The notes under the pieces: generated by a model
What the model saw: only the letters and a program-made list of their open reading frames with translations
Databases searched by the model: none
What the model was told of the DNA's origin: nothing
NCBI GenBank assembly: GCA_036023115.1
Contig: JAYKKT010000056.1
Span: 4,339,001-4,403,000, forward strand
DNA from: Brasenia schreberi
Lineage: Eukaryota; Streptophyta; Magnoliopsida; Nymphaeales; Cabombaceae
Direction: 5' to 3'
DNA: 64,000 bases
Program-made: the position numbers and the translations under genes
Part shown: positions 21,545 to 35,318 of the stretch, piece by piece
How positions within the stretch are numbered: position 1 is the first letter of the stretch
Layout of the letters: each line of letters starts with the position of its first letter

Positions 21545-22535
21545 CTAGATGGGGTTGACTAAGGAAGGATTGGGTAAAGGTGGGGGAAGCTTTCCCACGA
21601 TTGGTTCATGAGATGGATGACTTGATATGCAAGGAAAATTCCGGATTTCCTTGAGTTGTGGGTGGTTCTCTCCTAGAATTACCACTATTTGGTCTTCAAG
21701 TGGGATTTTTACACATTTATGGAATGTGGAAGGCACAGCCCGGAGGCTATGGATCCATGGCCTTCCTAACAAGATGTTGTAATGGGAGTTTATGTCCAAG
21801 ACATGAAAGGTCTAGTGTGTCTAATATTCCCAACTTTCATGGGCAATTCTATAGCTCCTAAGGGATGGGATGCATTGCCATCGTATCCTGTGATAACGAT
21901 GGAACTTGGTTCTAAACAAGCTATGGTGACCCCGACTTGGAAGGTTACGTGCAACGAAAGGATGTTTAGACCTCCTCCCCATCGACCAAGCACTTGTCTA
22001 GAGTGTGGTGATTCAAAACCACCTCTATATGTAATGCTTGGTTGTGGGCCCTGTATGGTCTTTTCAACTCATCATTCGTAAACACGATGAGGGCCTTAGC
22101 ACATATAGGGGAGACCAAGAAAGATTAGGACTTGGGGGTTATGGATGGGTTAACCTTGGCCCTTTCTAGGATCCCTTTTAAGACTCGTCTATGCCTAGGT
22201 GAGGTTTGGATCAATTCTACGATAGACATGTTTATGGGAATTTTAGAAAGGTGTAGTTCAAAATCATAAGGGGTTAACACCATGTTTTTACCTTTGTCCA
22301 TGCCATGAGGTGCATTAGGAATGCATGCTTTTGAAGGGTCGGGTATAACGACCACTTCCTTGCTAGAATTCTTGGCTAAATGTGGGGGTTGATAGATCCT
22401 CCCGGACCTAGTCACCTCACCCACACCTTTCCTAAGGCTCGTTCCTATCTTGGCTCTATCTTGATGTTTCAGAGCACTACAACTTTCTAGAAAGGCTTTA
22501 GCCGGGGGCGGGACTCTGAGCGCTCCCCGAATCAC
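21545..22535 (-). pseudogene. Aspartic protease region of element C
   Basis: Frame 22535-22125 starts with EVTRSGRIYQPPHLAKNS; the active-site region (about 22020-21960) reads VDGGGGLNILSL; frame 21993-21790 contains [17 protein letters not shown]; frame 21799-21545 contains the conserved [17 protein letters not shown]. At least two frameshifts separate them. As in B, the Ser or Thr usual near the catalytic Asp is Gly. The enzyme would process the Gag-Pol polyprotein. Confidence 0.8.
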
Positions 22536-22538
22536 TAC

Positions 22539-24012
22539 TTACTTGGTTTTTTTTATTACGAGAGCAAGTGGTGTGTGGCAAGTAGTGTGTATCGTATGCA
22601 ATATATGCTCCATCTCATGAGTTTTGAGTGAGAGAGAGCGTACCTCATTGCCCTGCCAACTGGTGCTTGCGTGGTTGGGGAAGGGTTCTTTTAAAATCGC
22701 TTGGGAGGGCTCCGGTTCCTCCATGATGTGAAGCCTTCCTTACTCTATCAAGTCCTCAATTTTGTTTAAAAGCGCATAACACTTATTTGTATCATGGCCT
22801 TTGAGCCTACGATACTTGCAAAATTCATTCAGAAATTTTCCTTTTGGGGGTGTCCCCTAGGGAAGAGTGGGAAGGGTGACTATTCCCTGGGCCAGTAGCT
22901 CCGTCTAGGACTTCCGTGATTGATTGTCCTAATGGGGTGAACTTCCTCCTTTCAAAATTCTTTTGAAGGTTTTTAACATGTTTTTGTTCGGTCTTTTTAG
23001 AAGGGTCGGTCGGGCTTGATTCCACGCGAACATTTGCAACTTTTTGGGGTTTTGCCCCATTGTTCGCTGTGGGTTGCCCACATGTCCCGGGTTTTTCAAA
23101 GCAAGTCTTTTGAAAAGTTCTCCCTTTCCACAAATCTTTATAGACCTCATTTTTCAAATTAGCTTCGAAGAGGGAAGCCTTCTTTATTAATTTGTGTAAC
23201 GTTAAGATTTCATGAAGGGAGAGAAGCGCTTTTAAATCCATTTTGAAATTTTCAAGGATATTACCGTGCACCCTTCTGAGATGGACTCTCGCACTTGCCC
23301 CAAGAGTGACCTCCACCTAACGATGAATGCATGAGCATCCTCGTTAGGTGCTTGCTTAGTGTCCCTTAAGATATTTAAAGTGAGAGTGACTTCTACGTTA
23401 TGAGAAAATCTTTACATAAAGCAATTCGCTAGCTCCTCAATGGTAGTGAATTGGCTTAAATCGTATGAAGTCAGTCACTTTGAAGCACTGCCTTTAAGGG
23501 AAAGGAGAAATTAGTATATCAATTTTGTTGAATCTTTCTTCTTTTTGTATGCCCTACGAGAGAAGAGTTGAAGGTGGGATCTAGGATCCCCACTGTATGT
23601 CATCATCACTATTGATTTGATAATCATATGGTAAAAAATCTGATAGTGCATATGATTTCTTCTCTTTAATTTAGCATCTCAATAATTGTTGTAAGGTCTT
23701 TCTATCTTTCAATGTGAAAGATTCATGTTCCTTTTCCCCTTCCACTATCGAGGTCTCTTTGGACTTTCTTGATCTATTCAATATCTTGTGAGCCCTCGCT
23801 TGCTTCCCATAGGAAGAACATGACTCCACCACTTCGGCCTCTTGGTTTAGGGCGGAAATCCTTTCTCCTAAGAGCTTGAAGTCTCTTTGAAGGGAAACAA
23901 GATATTCTTCTTTATTTTTGTAACCCATTTTCGAAAATCTTTTTGAAAACGGACTTGATGATAAGTAAGAAGCCCGGCTCGACACTTCATATGACTTGTC
24001 CGAACTAGATAT
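22539..24012 (-). pseudogene. gag remnant of element C
   Basis: By comparison with element B the start lies at 24012, but the codon is ATA, not ATG. The N-terminal part (down to 23671) has YEVSSRASYLSS and a helix-prone LVSLQRDFKLLGERISALNQE, ending at a stop. The core around 23580-23320 is broken but aligns with B. Frame 23316-22825 carries the gag C-terminal part (HKLIKKASLFEANLKNEVYKDL), and 22724-22539 the stretch before protease. Confidence 0.75.
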
Positions 24013-24123
24013 GCTTTTTGATGTAAAACAAACTTGTGCACAAGTTCAAAAGTTAACACCACATTTTTGAAAAGCTTGGAATTAGAGACTTTCTTCACCT
24101 AAGTTTGAAGTTTCTCAAGTCTC

Positions 24124-24144
24124 GAGTCCCACCGAGTGTGCCAA
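24124..24144 (-). other. Primer-binding site of element C
   Basis: Minus strand TTGGCACACTCGGTGGGACTC, three bases (AAA) after the LTR end. Two transitions from the A copy. Confidence 0.75.
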
Positions 24145-24147
24145 TTT

Positions 24148-26321
24148 TGTAGACATGAAATTTTCACTCCAAGCCTATGTAGAGACTTGAAACGAGAATT
24201 TTTAATCTACTCTTGCACGAGCGTGTCAGCTAGTTTTTAAAAACTAGCAAAGTATAGAAACCAAATCTGACTAAAATGACGATTTTGGCTAAGCAGACTC
24301 TTTTCGCTTTAGGCCTTCTTGAACATATGCTAACGGTAAGCCTAAGCACTTAGAAACTTCAAATTTAGAGGTGATAGACTTTAATTCACGTGAAGATGAG
24401 GTGTTTGTCTAAGAAAGAGTGAGTGTACTTAGTTTCGACTTTAAATTCACCAAGTTCTCAAAAACAGAAACTAGCTCTGTTTTTCAAACCTTATTCCCAA
24501 ATTTTTTTGAGTAGTCTAATGATCTCCAAAATTCATGAAACATTTTCCCTGATATATTGGGATCCTAAACCTCCTTTTGTCTCAAATTTTTGGATAACAA
24601 ATTTACAAAATTAAATCGAGAATTGGAGCAGACTTCATTGTTTCAGGAGATTCTCTGACAGAAATACTAAGGCTCAAAGAAACCTCTATATCTTGATGTA
24701 CAGAACTCCAAATTTTGTGATTTTAGTATTTTTTTGAAATCTATAGATATCATCTTTCCAATGAGACTAAATTCATCCAATTTGGATTCCTACAGACAAA
24801 GATATGGGACTTTTACCCAACCCTTATTGTAGGAATTCTAACTGTGCAGAAAATAGAAATGGATTTGTCTGATCTTTCCCAATTTTATTCACGAGGTTGC
24901 CTGATCCTAAAATTCTTTCAACTTTTATTTCTAGGGCTAATGTGTGTAGGTATTGTTCCTAAAATTTTAGTTCATTCGGACTACATATCAGAGAATTAAA
25001 ATTGAAACAATCAAAGTATGCAGATGCTAGAAAATAGAATTTCGTTTTTATAGAACATACATGCATGCATACTCACCCGAATTTAAATTGCAACAACCAA
25101 GCAACACTAAGCAAATTACTGAAGGGAAAGAAAGAGAAATATGTATATTAGCTTAAGCATAGAGGGGGTAGAGAGTATAGAGTGTTCTATAAAATATATT
25201 GGGGAATAATCACATAAACAAACACATAGAGTACATACGTTAGAATAAAAATTCAGTAAATCTACTCATTATTACAACATGGGAGGAGACAAGGCTCTAT
25301 TAATACAATCCCTTTCAAATTGAATTAAAGGAGAAGAAGGATTAAAATCAAAGTTTAGGAATACTTACAGCTTTCTCCCACAAATTTGAACTCCTAAGAG
25401 GAATTCGGCACTCCCTTCTTCCTTGACTCAATCTCACTTACACTCAATGTGCAACCCTTAGCGTAGACCTACCACACTCTCCCTCTTTTGCCTCACTCCT
25501 TTGCAGCCCATGACCCCAAGATTGGTGCAATCCCTCACTCTAGATCAGCCCCTAACTCCTTCTCTCACTAATTCCCCAAGATAGCAAGTTCTCCAAAAAT
25601 TTCAAGATGGAGAACCCGCCTCTCCCTTGGCCCTATTTGTAGGCAAAGGGGTTGGCTTCTAGGGCCTTTATTTTGGGAGGGTTTGGCTTCCATACCAGCC
25701 CATGTTCCACCTTTGAGTGGTCCCCCTTGTGGTACTATGGACCAGCCCCATGTGGGCTGGTTTTTGAATCTATTTAGGCTTGCCTAGGCTTAGCCGAGTG
25801 CACCTTCATGGCCAACTAGGTGTAGCCCATCTTGACATATTGACTGGATGTAGCTTTGGTGGTTCTTCAAAATCAATATTTTCAAACCCAATCCATTTGG
25901 TAAAAACTGGTCCATCTTGGCCTTTGATTTAAACTTGAACCGATCCCGTGTCCTGAAATGATTCGTCCCTTGAAGTGAGTCGGTCTTCATCTTATCCAAT
26001 TCTGTTAAGCCTTGATCTTCGTATCCTACTTGATATGCTTTGTTACTTACTTTATCTATGGAGGATAGGCTTTTGACTTGGTCCATCCTTCACTTCTAGG
26101 CTTATTTTGATCTCCGATCGGGTTGGGTTCTTACCTGTTCGTTGGATTGGTCTTGAATCACCGAGGTTTTTAACGTTGAATTTAAAACCTTTATTTTAAA
26201 ATGTTCCTAAAAGATTTAACCTTTTAAAAAGTTGGGATTTTTGAATTGGAAGTTCATAAAGGTTTCAAATTGGTTTTCGAAATTGGGAGTTTTGAAAATA
26301 TTTTGATTTCGGGTGTTTACA
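24148..26321 (-). repeat. 5' LTR of element C
   Basis: 2174 bp, tgtagacatg to gtgtttaca in the plus-strand view. It contains the block 25120-25364 that is absent from the 3' LTR, the stem-loop 25741-25761 and a mutated TATA-like box near 25632-25640. Followed by GTGGT (26322-26326). Confidence 0.9.
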
Positions 26322-26326
26322 GTGGT

Positions 26327-26762
26327 CTTGCGCCTTTCTTCGAACCAATTGAATCTAGCCCGACCAAGGTATCCTTACATGCTCGAGCCATGTCTTCATG
26401 AAGTTTTGCCTTGATGAGCCCTATTGGTACGATTATGTAAGCTTGGCCATGGCCAATTGTGTGCCTTAAGTCTTGCTTTATCTGGGTCCACCTGAGCTCA
26501 TTCCTTGCTTGGGTCTGCTTTAACTATAACCTTGATACTCGCTGATTCTTTGGAGGGGATGATTTGGTTTTATCCCTGTTTGATTTAGTTTTCCTTTAAT
26601 TCCTTAACTTCGATTTGAAAACATTTAATTTCGAAATCTCCGTTTTAAGGATTTTGTGAAATTCATGATTTTCTTTTAAATAAGGGATTTAAAATAAGAT
26701 AGTTTTTGAAATTGAGAGTGTGCTTAGTCATATTTTTGCAAAATTTATTTAGGGTGTTTACA
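26327..26762 (-). repeat. 5' LTR of element B, right piece
   Basis: This is the outer end of LTR B, separated from 12208-14094 by element C. It ends tttagggtgtttaca like LTR D (6723), and the preceding 50 bases also resemble LTR D. Confidence 0.8.
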
Positions 26763-28251
26763 TTTATCTCTTACACAAACGGAAAAAATTTCCTACAAAG
26801 GCGAAGAATAGTAAAATAGATACTACAAAAAAAAAAGGGAGAGTTGCCCCAATGAAAGTCATCGATAAGTCCTTGTTGAATCCCTACGGTGAGACATTCC
26901 TCGATCAAACCTAAGTCCCTGAGAAAAATCCTAAGAAAATCGTTGTCATTGATTTCCCAGTTTTGTTATAATATACAAAGACGAGAGAAATTATTCAGTT
27001 CATCGCGTGCGTGAGTAAACATTTGCGGGGAAACTGATCACCATTATGGCCCCTCTTTCCCTCCCCCTCTCTCTCTCTCTATGCGGAACACAAAGAGACA
27101 GTGTGCCTGGAAGACTCACCTGAGCCACCATTAGCTAGAACTACCCTTCAGCGCCGTCATCCTTGCCATCATCACTGCCGCCTCCGTCCATTGCGACCCA
27201 CCCCACAACCGTCTGAAACCTTGGCTGCTGCCTCACCTCCTCTCCTCTTTCCTTTTTTTGATGAACACAACAAGACTCTTCATCGTGACATAGTTCCATT
27301 TTGAGGTTCAGATCAAGTCGGGCGTATTCGGAATTAGTCCACTTGTTTAGACAATCTAAGTCACTAAAACTCCATCATAGTTTAGTTTTCAATCTAGGTC
27401 ACTTCTGTGCTTCAAATGAAAATTTTGTCATAGTATATGTGACGCTAAATACAGAGGCAAACATGAACATTTTTGTAAACGTTTTAAATCAGAGATATAA
27501 GTTACATTAGGTTCCAGTGGCTTAACCGCAAATGTTGAGTGGATATGTTACCACATAATAAGAGATGTGTGAGTCTAATAAAGACAGAATGATAGACGAT
27601 AGTTAGAAAGGTTACCAGCTAGGGTGAGAAATTAGACGAGGAACACTTCAAAAGAGGTAGAACAAGGCCATAAAAATGTTGAAATAAAATAGTAAAATGT
27701 GTAAATGGCAGCACCAATATCAAGTTGTAATGCACCACTATTTCTCACAGTATGACTAATGCTTATATTCATGTGCAATTCCAAGTTGAAACCCTTCAAA
27801 TGGCTGTTCTTTTCACAGAGGGGAGTCTGAGAAGAGCTAGCAACCTCAGCAGAAACCATTTGTACGTATAGAAGCCTGCCTGAATATATTCTAACTAGAT
27901 AAACTAAAATGTCGTCTTTCCATTAACTATCTCAAGCAAAATTAGCATTTAGATCTCCTACAGTATCGTCGTTACGCATGCAACTCGAAACATATTCGCA
28001 CGGCATGTTTGGGCTTCTAAGTTTGTCATTTGGAAACCAAAGATAGAAACGGGTGTAATTAAGAGCTTCCACAATGATTCGACATGCCATGACTCGATCT
28101 GAAAAGATAAATTCAGGCATGCTGCTACACTCTATTGCTTGTTGAAACAGCCTTTCAAGCGGTTAAAACAGCTTAGCTTCAAAACAGATGCTGGGACCAT
28201 CGTCTCAAGGGCCTAGTATGGGCGTGTTGATCTTTTAACTTTGGAAGGAAC
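26763..28251. other. Intergenic, nothing recognised
   Basis: It contains a short CT run (27064-27081) and a Pro/His/Arg-rich 67-codon frame at 27101-27304 that resembles no known protein. No TE domain or RNA gene is seen. Confidence 0.5.
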
Positions 28252-28259
28252 CTTGATAT

Positions 28260-28439
28260 CAGTGGCGAACCTGGAAGTTCTTTTTGGTTGAGAAAAAGTT
28301 TAGTTGGGTAAGTTTCAAACCTGGCGGTCCACATAATTTTTTAATAATTCAGACCATGTCTTATACTTAATTTTGTGGAATTCGTCAAATTTCAGATGAG
28401 GCAGGGGCCTCACCTCGCCTTTGAGTAGGTTTGCCAGTG
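28260..28439. mobile_element. 180-bp hAT-type MITE
   Basis: The left end CAGTGGCGAACCT and the inverted right end CACTGGCAAACCT match at 11 of 13 positions. The flanks CTTGATAT (28252-28259) and CTTGATAG (28440-28447) form an 8-bp target duplication with one mismatch. The terminus, 8-bp duplication and lack of coding capacity fit a non-autonomous hAT element. Confidence 0.7.
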
Positions 28440-28447
28440 CTTGATAG

Positions 28448-31400
28448 TAAATACTTGTTTTCCTTAAAACTTGGTTAAAAGGTGAGATTCTTTGATTGGC
28501 ATGCTTGGGTTAAGGAGACCTCCATTATACTTGCACACTAAAACTCTTCAACTCAAAGGCTTTAATTCTTTAATCACTGCGTAGCATCATTCACTCAGAG
28601 CACTGTTCGGCACCACCACCTATTGCCGCCACACCAAAAGGTCACAATCCAAGAATTCAAGGCATACATTACAAAACCTACCAAAATTAATCGCCTAGGT
28701 ACATACTACGCTCTATTTGTTATTTTTCAATATTTGGGCGAAAAAAAAAGGTGGGTGCTACCTTTCCTAATGTAAACTGAGCACCAGTTCGAAGGTCCAA
28801 TGTGAAGGTTTTCTGTGAGGTCATCCTATAGTACATCTTTGCATTGAGTTTTTATAAGATATGGATGTTGCAGGTATCATGGAATTTTTATGCTACTATC
28901 TAACAAAACCCTCTTCGTTTCTACAAGCTTGAGCTAGACTAGTTAGGTGTAAAACACATACCATGCATGTGTAGAATTATATGAATTAGCTTCAAGCTAA
29001 TTGATTTACACTATGATCAATGAATCCGAAATGACGTATGTTTGTTCGTGTGTAGAATTTACCATAAGCCATTCATTCTAAATCAAGATAACCTGATCAC
29101 ACAAGATTACATAGGGTTGAATTCGAAATGATGTGCATTATTTCATACTCTGCGTTCAGATACACTATGATCAACGAATCTGACGAGGGTGCAGTTTTAC
29201 AGCTGACATAAATGCATGAATCCAGAAATTCTGCACTGAATTCGGATAGATCACCCATTGTATCGATCTGCTTGACCATCGGTAGGGGTAGCAAATACAG
29301 TCGAGGGGTCTGGTTAGGGTTGGGTTGCTTCAGGTTTGAGAAAATACATGTGGACCCGTCCTGATCGAACCCGATTTTCTGTTCAGATCCTTTTTGAAGA
29401 TTATACCCGGTGCAGGTCAGGTCAGGGTCCTGGCTGCAACCCCATATATATTTACACACACACACACACATTTTGGATTAGGTCTGGTTCGGGTTGGGTT
29501 ACTACTTCAGGTTTGAGAAAATAAATTTGGTCATGTCAGTGTCAAAACCTGGCTTCAACTATATGTATCTTAGATAATATACACTTTTTTTGGTGAACCA
29601 TATGATGCATATTAATATATACACTATACTAATATATACATACACATTAATATATACGTTTTGGATTAGTTATGGGTCAACTTAGACCTGATGCGACTTT
29701 TTGCCGGACCATTTTTGAACGTCACAGGCCCAACTCAGGTGCCTAACCCTCGACATAGACACAAAACTTTCGTGTTAGATTAGGATCATGTGTCAAGTCG
29801 GGTCTAAAATTGTTATCTCTAAGTGTAGGTAGGGTTAGTTGTCTCATGACTTTGACAACCCACATATCACTGAATCTTGCTATAGGTGTAGTATCAACAG
29901 ATCAGATATATAACATATATCCTACCCATTTTCATTGGCATCAAACCCGCATCCAAATACCCATTTGCATTGGCATTTTTACTTTTAGATGCAGAGCCTC
30001 ACGTTGTATAAACGTTTAGATCTAGGTTAGGTCCAAAAAAGGAACAGTTGAAACGTTCCTGGATATACTTTTTGTAAGAGCCTTAATCCCCTATATCAAG
30101 ATTAACAAAACTGCCTGGTGGAGATTTCGCTCATTGGGCCCTTGGAGGCTTTGACCTTTTAAATCTTTTAGTTTTTTTTTCTTATTTCTCCATGCTCTCT
30201 TAGAAGGTGGAACAAGTGTAGCACAAAATTACCTCGCTGTTTCGGTTTCGGCTCATCCTCGAACAATTATAATCGAAACTCAATTTTTAGGGACAAACAA
30301 AACCATCATGTCATAAAACTGAACCAAACCACGCGATGTGGTCTAGTTTTGTTCTGTTCCAAGCCATGGTTCATTTGGTTATAATATGCCAATTTGACAC
30401 AAGTATAATATATAAACAAGTTCATGAAACGAACTTAGTAACTTATAGAATAAGCTTTTCACATATAAACCAGAACAGTAAACTTTTCCTTTTTTAGTTA
30501 GTGAAGATATATGGTAACTAAAATGGCATGGGTTGCGACAAGTTCAATTTAAACCTCACAGGTGTGCACACACAATAACGCACAAGCACGCGCCCAAACA
30601 CACACAAACACACCCCTGTGTGTGTGCGTATATATATGGACTGGTTCCTTTCTGATGGTTTGGTTTCAAAATCCAGGTCTACCTTTTCTATCAGTCTAGC
30701 TGCCGGGGACCCTTTCCACTATCTTAACCTATCTTCAGGAATGGTAACCAGTTAGCTTCGCCAGATATATTCGTATATCAAGTATTACTTAAATTTTCAC
30801 TAAATCACTGATATATCTTCAAAAGATTCAGTTGCTTCAGACAAGACTGGGTTCTAATTTTACAACACGGCGATGGGACCCTTTGAGGTTGTTGGTCGAA
30901 ATGCAAACAAGAATGAATGAAGTCAGATTGAACCGACCAGTTTTAATCGAATTTAAGTAATTTCTTCTCTGTTTATGTATTTGATCTTTCAACCCGAAGC
31001 AACTTAGCTCACTGATTCCTTCGATCACTGTGAAAAATGTTCCAATTAGAAAAACTGACTCTGACAATATTGGCTGATAAAAATGATACTAAAATCTACA
31101 GCATGTGTGCCCTGCAAGGCATAATGAGGAGAAAAAAGAACTCCTTTTATTATGATCATGGCAGACGCGGTCAGATCAATATGTTAGCGTCCTTATCCCT
31201 TTTTCCATCACAAATTTCACCACCATGAATCAAGCTCAATAATTATTGTTTCACTCACATGCAGCATTACACTCCACCTCGATGCCACCCCTAGTTGGAA
31301 GACGCTAAATACCTGCAAGCGTATTATTGCCAATATCATGTGGCTCTTTGTGTTAGCTTGTTCATACAAGTATCATTAATGATCCAACTTTACCACCACG

Positions 31401-33202
31401 CATTGTTTATCTACATAGATTTCTCCTTTGCTGGTAAACAGATTGAGCTAACCACTGACCGAGATCTGTTTGACTCATCCTAGAGCTTATTGAAGCTAAA
31501 TGAACCCATGAGCTTGAATAAATGGTCCATGTGTTCAGCTCGGCTGAGCTTAGTTCCTTTAGTTGAATGTGTGTGATGTGTTCCTGTGTAGATTAGTAGC
31601 TGTTGAGATTAATATATGTAATCAAATTGTCAAGATTTTTGAATTTCACAATTGAAATTACGAAAAGAATTTTATGACCTTTTTAATTAACAACTTAAAC
31701 AAAAAAAAAAACTGGCAAGTTCAGATTTAGTTCAAGGGCACAAGCTAGGAGAAACTGTCCGATCTTGTTCGTTCAGCCAGTGTACGAATTGATGGTGTGG
31801 TGTAGCAGTCGGACAGTTGGAGCTCCTAATAACAGGTCAAGGACTTGATTGACAAAGAAATCTTGCCTTCCAAAATCATTCAGCCCTAATTTCTCCATGA
31901 CCAACATATAAGTGGATCTAACGTGTTCGTGAAATTAGGGAAAGAGGGCCCTTTGTCCTAATTTTGCGAATGACTTTTCCTTTCTATAAGCAAAATTGTT
32001 TCCAAAATTTCTTTAATAAAACCGTTTTGATATTCAAACATTTGAGGATCCTAGAAGGAAATCAAGGATCCATTTCTTCCAGGTTGTTAACAGAAAAACT
32101 CAGAAAGGAAAAAATATTAAGGGGATACAAAAGAAAAGAAATATGTAGAAAATTCATACAACGATCTTCTTCTTTTGTATTCAAGTTCCTACAAAACCTC
32201 CTGAAAGAAAATCATGCCTGGGATTCATGGTCCAGCGAAACCTCTTTCGGGCTTTTTTCCACGAGCATCCGCAGGTGCCGTTAATTTCTTCACAACACTG
32301 GCGGAACACATTGCACCACATGAGAGAGAGAGAGAGTGATCTACTTTGAACTCGTGAACCAGTCAAACGAACCAAGTTCATTGATCAATTCATTTTCTAA
32401 GCGAACAAGCCAAGCTGTTAGGCAAACAATCTCTGTTTAGACATTTTCATGAACAGCTTGTTATCCTTCTGTGAGCCAAGCCAAATGGAGTTGAGGAAAT
32501 GCCCCATCATTTACTTAAGATCTTCCTTTGTAAAAAAGATATACCAAAAATGGTCATTCGTTTAGCTTAGAATAGTACATTTCTCTTACGGGCATGGTGT
32601 AGACCGAAGGTCTTAAAGTATCACTTAAGAAGCTTTGATGAGCCAAACGTCCACGTTCAGCTCATATGCTTTAACCAACCAAGTATGAAACAGCCATAGA
32701 CGAGCTGAGCCAAGACGAAATACGTACGAGCAGCTAATTCATTTACCAGCACCCGTTCCACTGATCATGTCAATTAAGTGAGCTCGCTGTTAATTTGTGC
32801 CCGACATCCATGGCCCAAAGTTGTAGCAAAACTCAATGATGTAAGGGTGAAATCATCAAAGATTTCATCTACTCTCAATAATTCACGAAAGAGCAACTAC
32901 CATATTGAAAAGAACATGGCAACCAACTTCATATTGAATTAAATGCATTTGTTTCCCATATGCATACGAAAACGGAGCGGCACCAACTCATCATAGAACT
33001 ATCCATCAAACAAAAGTACAAACACAGAGGAGAGCGAGCCAGCTTGCCCATCTCACCCAACGACAGTTGACATGAACGGCTTACCAACCAAAAGGATTAC
33101 ACTAACAATTAATCACAAGCACTACTCATAACACCAGCAACAAAAGATAAGAGAGTGAACGAGAAGGATCGGCTAGGCCAAGTGGGTGCAATCCGGTCTG
33201 GT
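28448..33202. other. Intergenic region upstream of the tubulin 3' end
   Basis: No coding domain is seen. A direct repeat of about 45 bp (29307-29355 and 29481-29530, ggtctggtt(a/c)gggttgggtt then caggtttgagaaaata) surrounds a CA run (29453-29471). CA/GT runs occur near 30560-30630 and a GA run at 32321-32336. The part 31480-32800 has recurring gagctcgg-like words but nothing assignable. Confidence 0.45.
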
Positions 33203-34810
<1,608 letters not shown>

Positions 34811-34894
34811 CCTTGGTGGTGGTGGCGGTCGTGAGAGACAAAGCAAACCAAGAAGAATAGTTTCTTGCCAGCGGATTGTGATCTTGGAGATGGG

Positions 34895-34901
34895 TTATAT
34901 A
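34895..34901 (-). promoter_or_regulatory. TATA box of the beta-tubulin locus
   Basis: Minus strand TATATAA lies 85-91 bp upstream of the ATG in ccctatataacccatctcc context. A 5' UTR of about 50-60 bases would follow. The leader just before ATG is rich in CCACCA. Confidence 0.6.
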
Positions 34902-35171
34902 GGGGATATTGGTTGGGATGGGATCCGATCTGATGGTGGAGGTTAGATCTAGTTTTCTCAAAGTCACATGGAGCCACTCTCGTTCTGTCAATTATTGGAA
35001 GGGGTAGATCACTCTGGATCGGGTCGTGGACAGTAGGGCCCATGAAAAAGCTCATGCCGGCTTTGTTCTGGATTGATAGTTTTACTCTGAGGAAAATGAC
35101 CTGCTTCGATGAATTAATTACTTGTATGGTACTACCGACAAGGGACCATCTGACTTCCTTTTCAATCTTAC

Positions 35172-35318
35172 CATATATATTCATGTATATGTATGTATAT
35201 ATGTATGTATCTGTATATATGTATGTGTATGTATGTATGTGTATATATGTATGTATGTATATGTATGTGTATATGTATGTATGTATATGTATGTGTATAT
35301 GTGTATATATGTATATAT
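35172..35318. repeat. TATG/TGTA-rich degenerate microsatellite upstream of tubulin
   Basis: About 145 bp of mixed gtat, atgt and ta units. Open frames here are repeat artefacts. Confidence 0.85.

Larger units (their letters stand above)
14095..26321 (-). mobile_element. Element C: complete but defective TAT-like Ty3/gypsy retrotransposon (12.2 kb)
   Basis: On the minus strand: 5' LTR (26321-24148), PBS (24144-24124), gag, protease, RT, RNase H, archaeal-type RNase H, integrase, polypurine tract (16012-16004), 3' LTR (15999-14095), flanked by GTGGT duplications. Domain order and the second RNase H place it in the TAT group (Tat/Retand/Ogre relatives) of chromodomain-less Ty3/gypsy elements. 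The gag start codon is mutated to ATA, and stops interrupt gag, RT, RNase H and integrase. The LTRs differ by substitutions and several indels, so the insertion is not recent. It lies inside the LTR of element B. Confidence 0.9.
6724..26762 (-). mobile_element. Element B: older TAT-like Ty3/gypsy element, split by element C
   Basis: Pieces: internal region 6724-12207, LTR left piece 12208-14094, LTR right piece 26327-26762. The right piece ends in the canonical gtgtttaca at 26762 and continues logically from 14094 once element C and one GTGGT copy are removed. Internal order on the minus strand is PBS, gag, protease, RT, second RNase H, integrase. The first RNase H and connection region are deleted and the integrase is cut at 6724. 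Stops and frameshifts occur in every domain, so the copy is dead. Confidence 0.75.

Noticed and set aside
29307..29530. Telomere-like repeat (gggttgggtt, tagggttggg)
   Set aside because: Only isolated words occur, with no TTTAGGG array.
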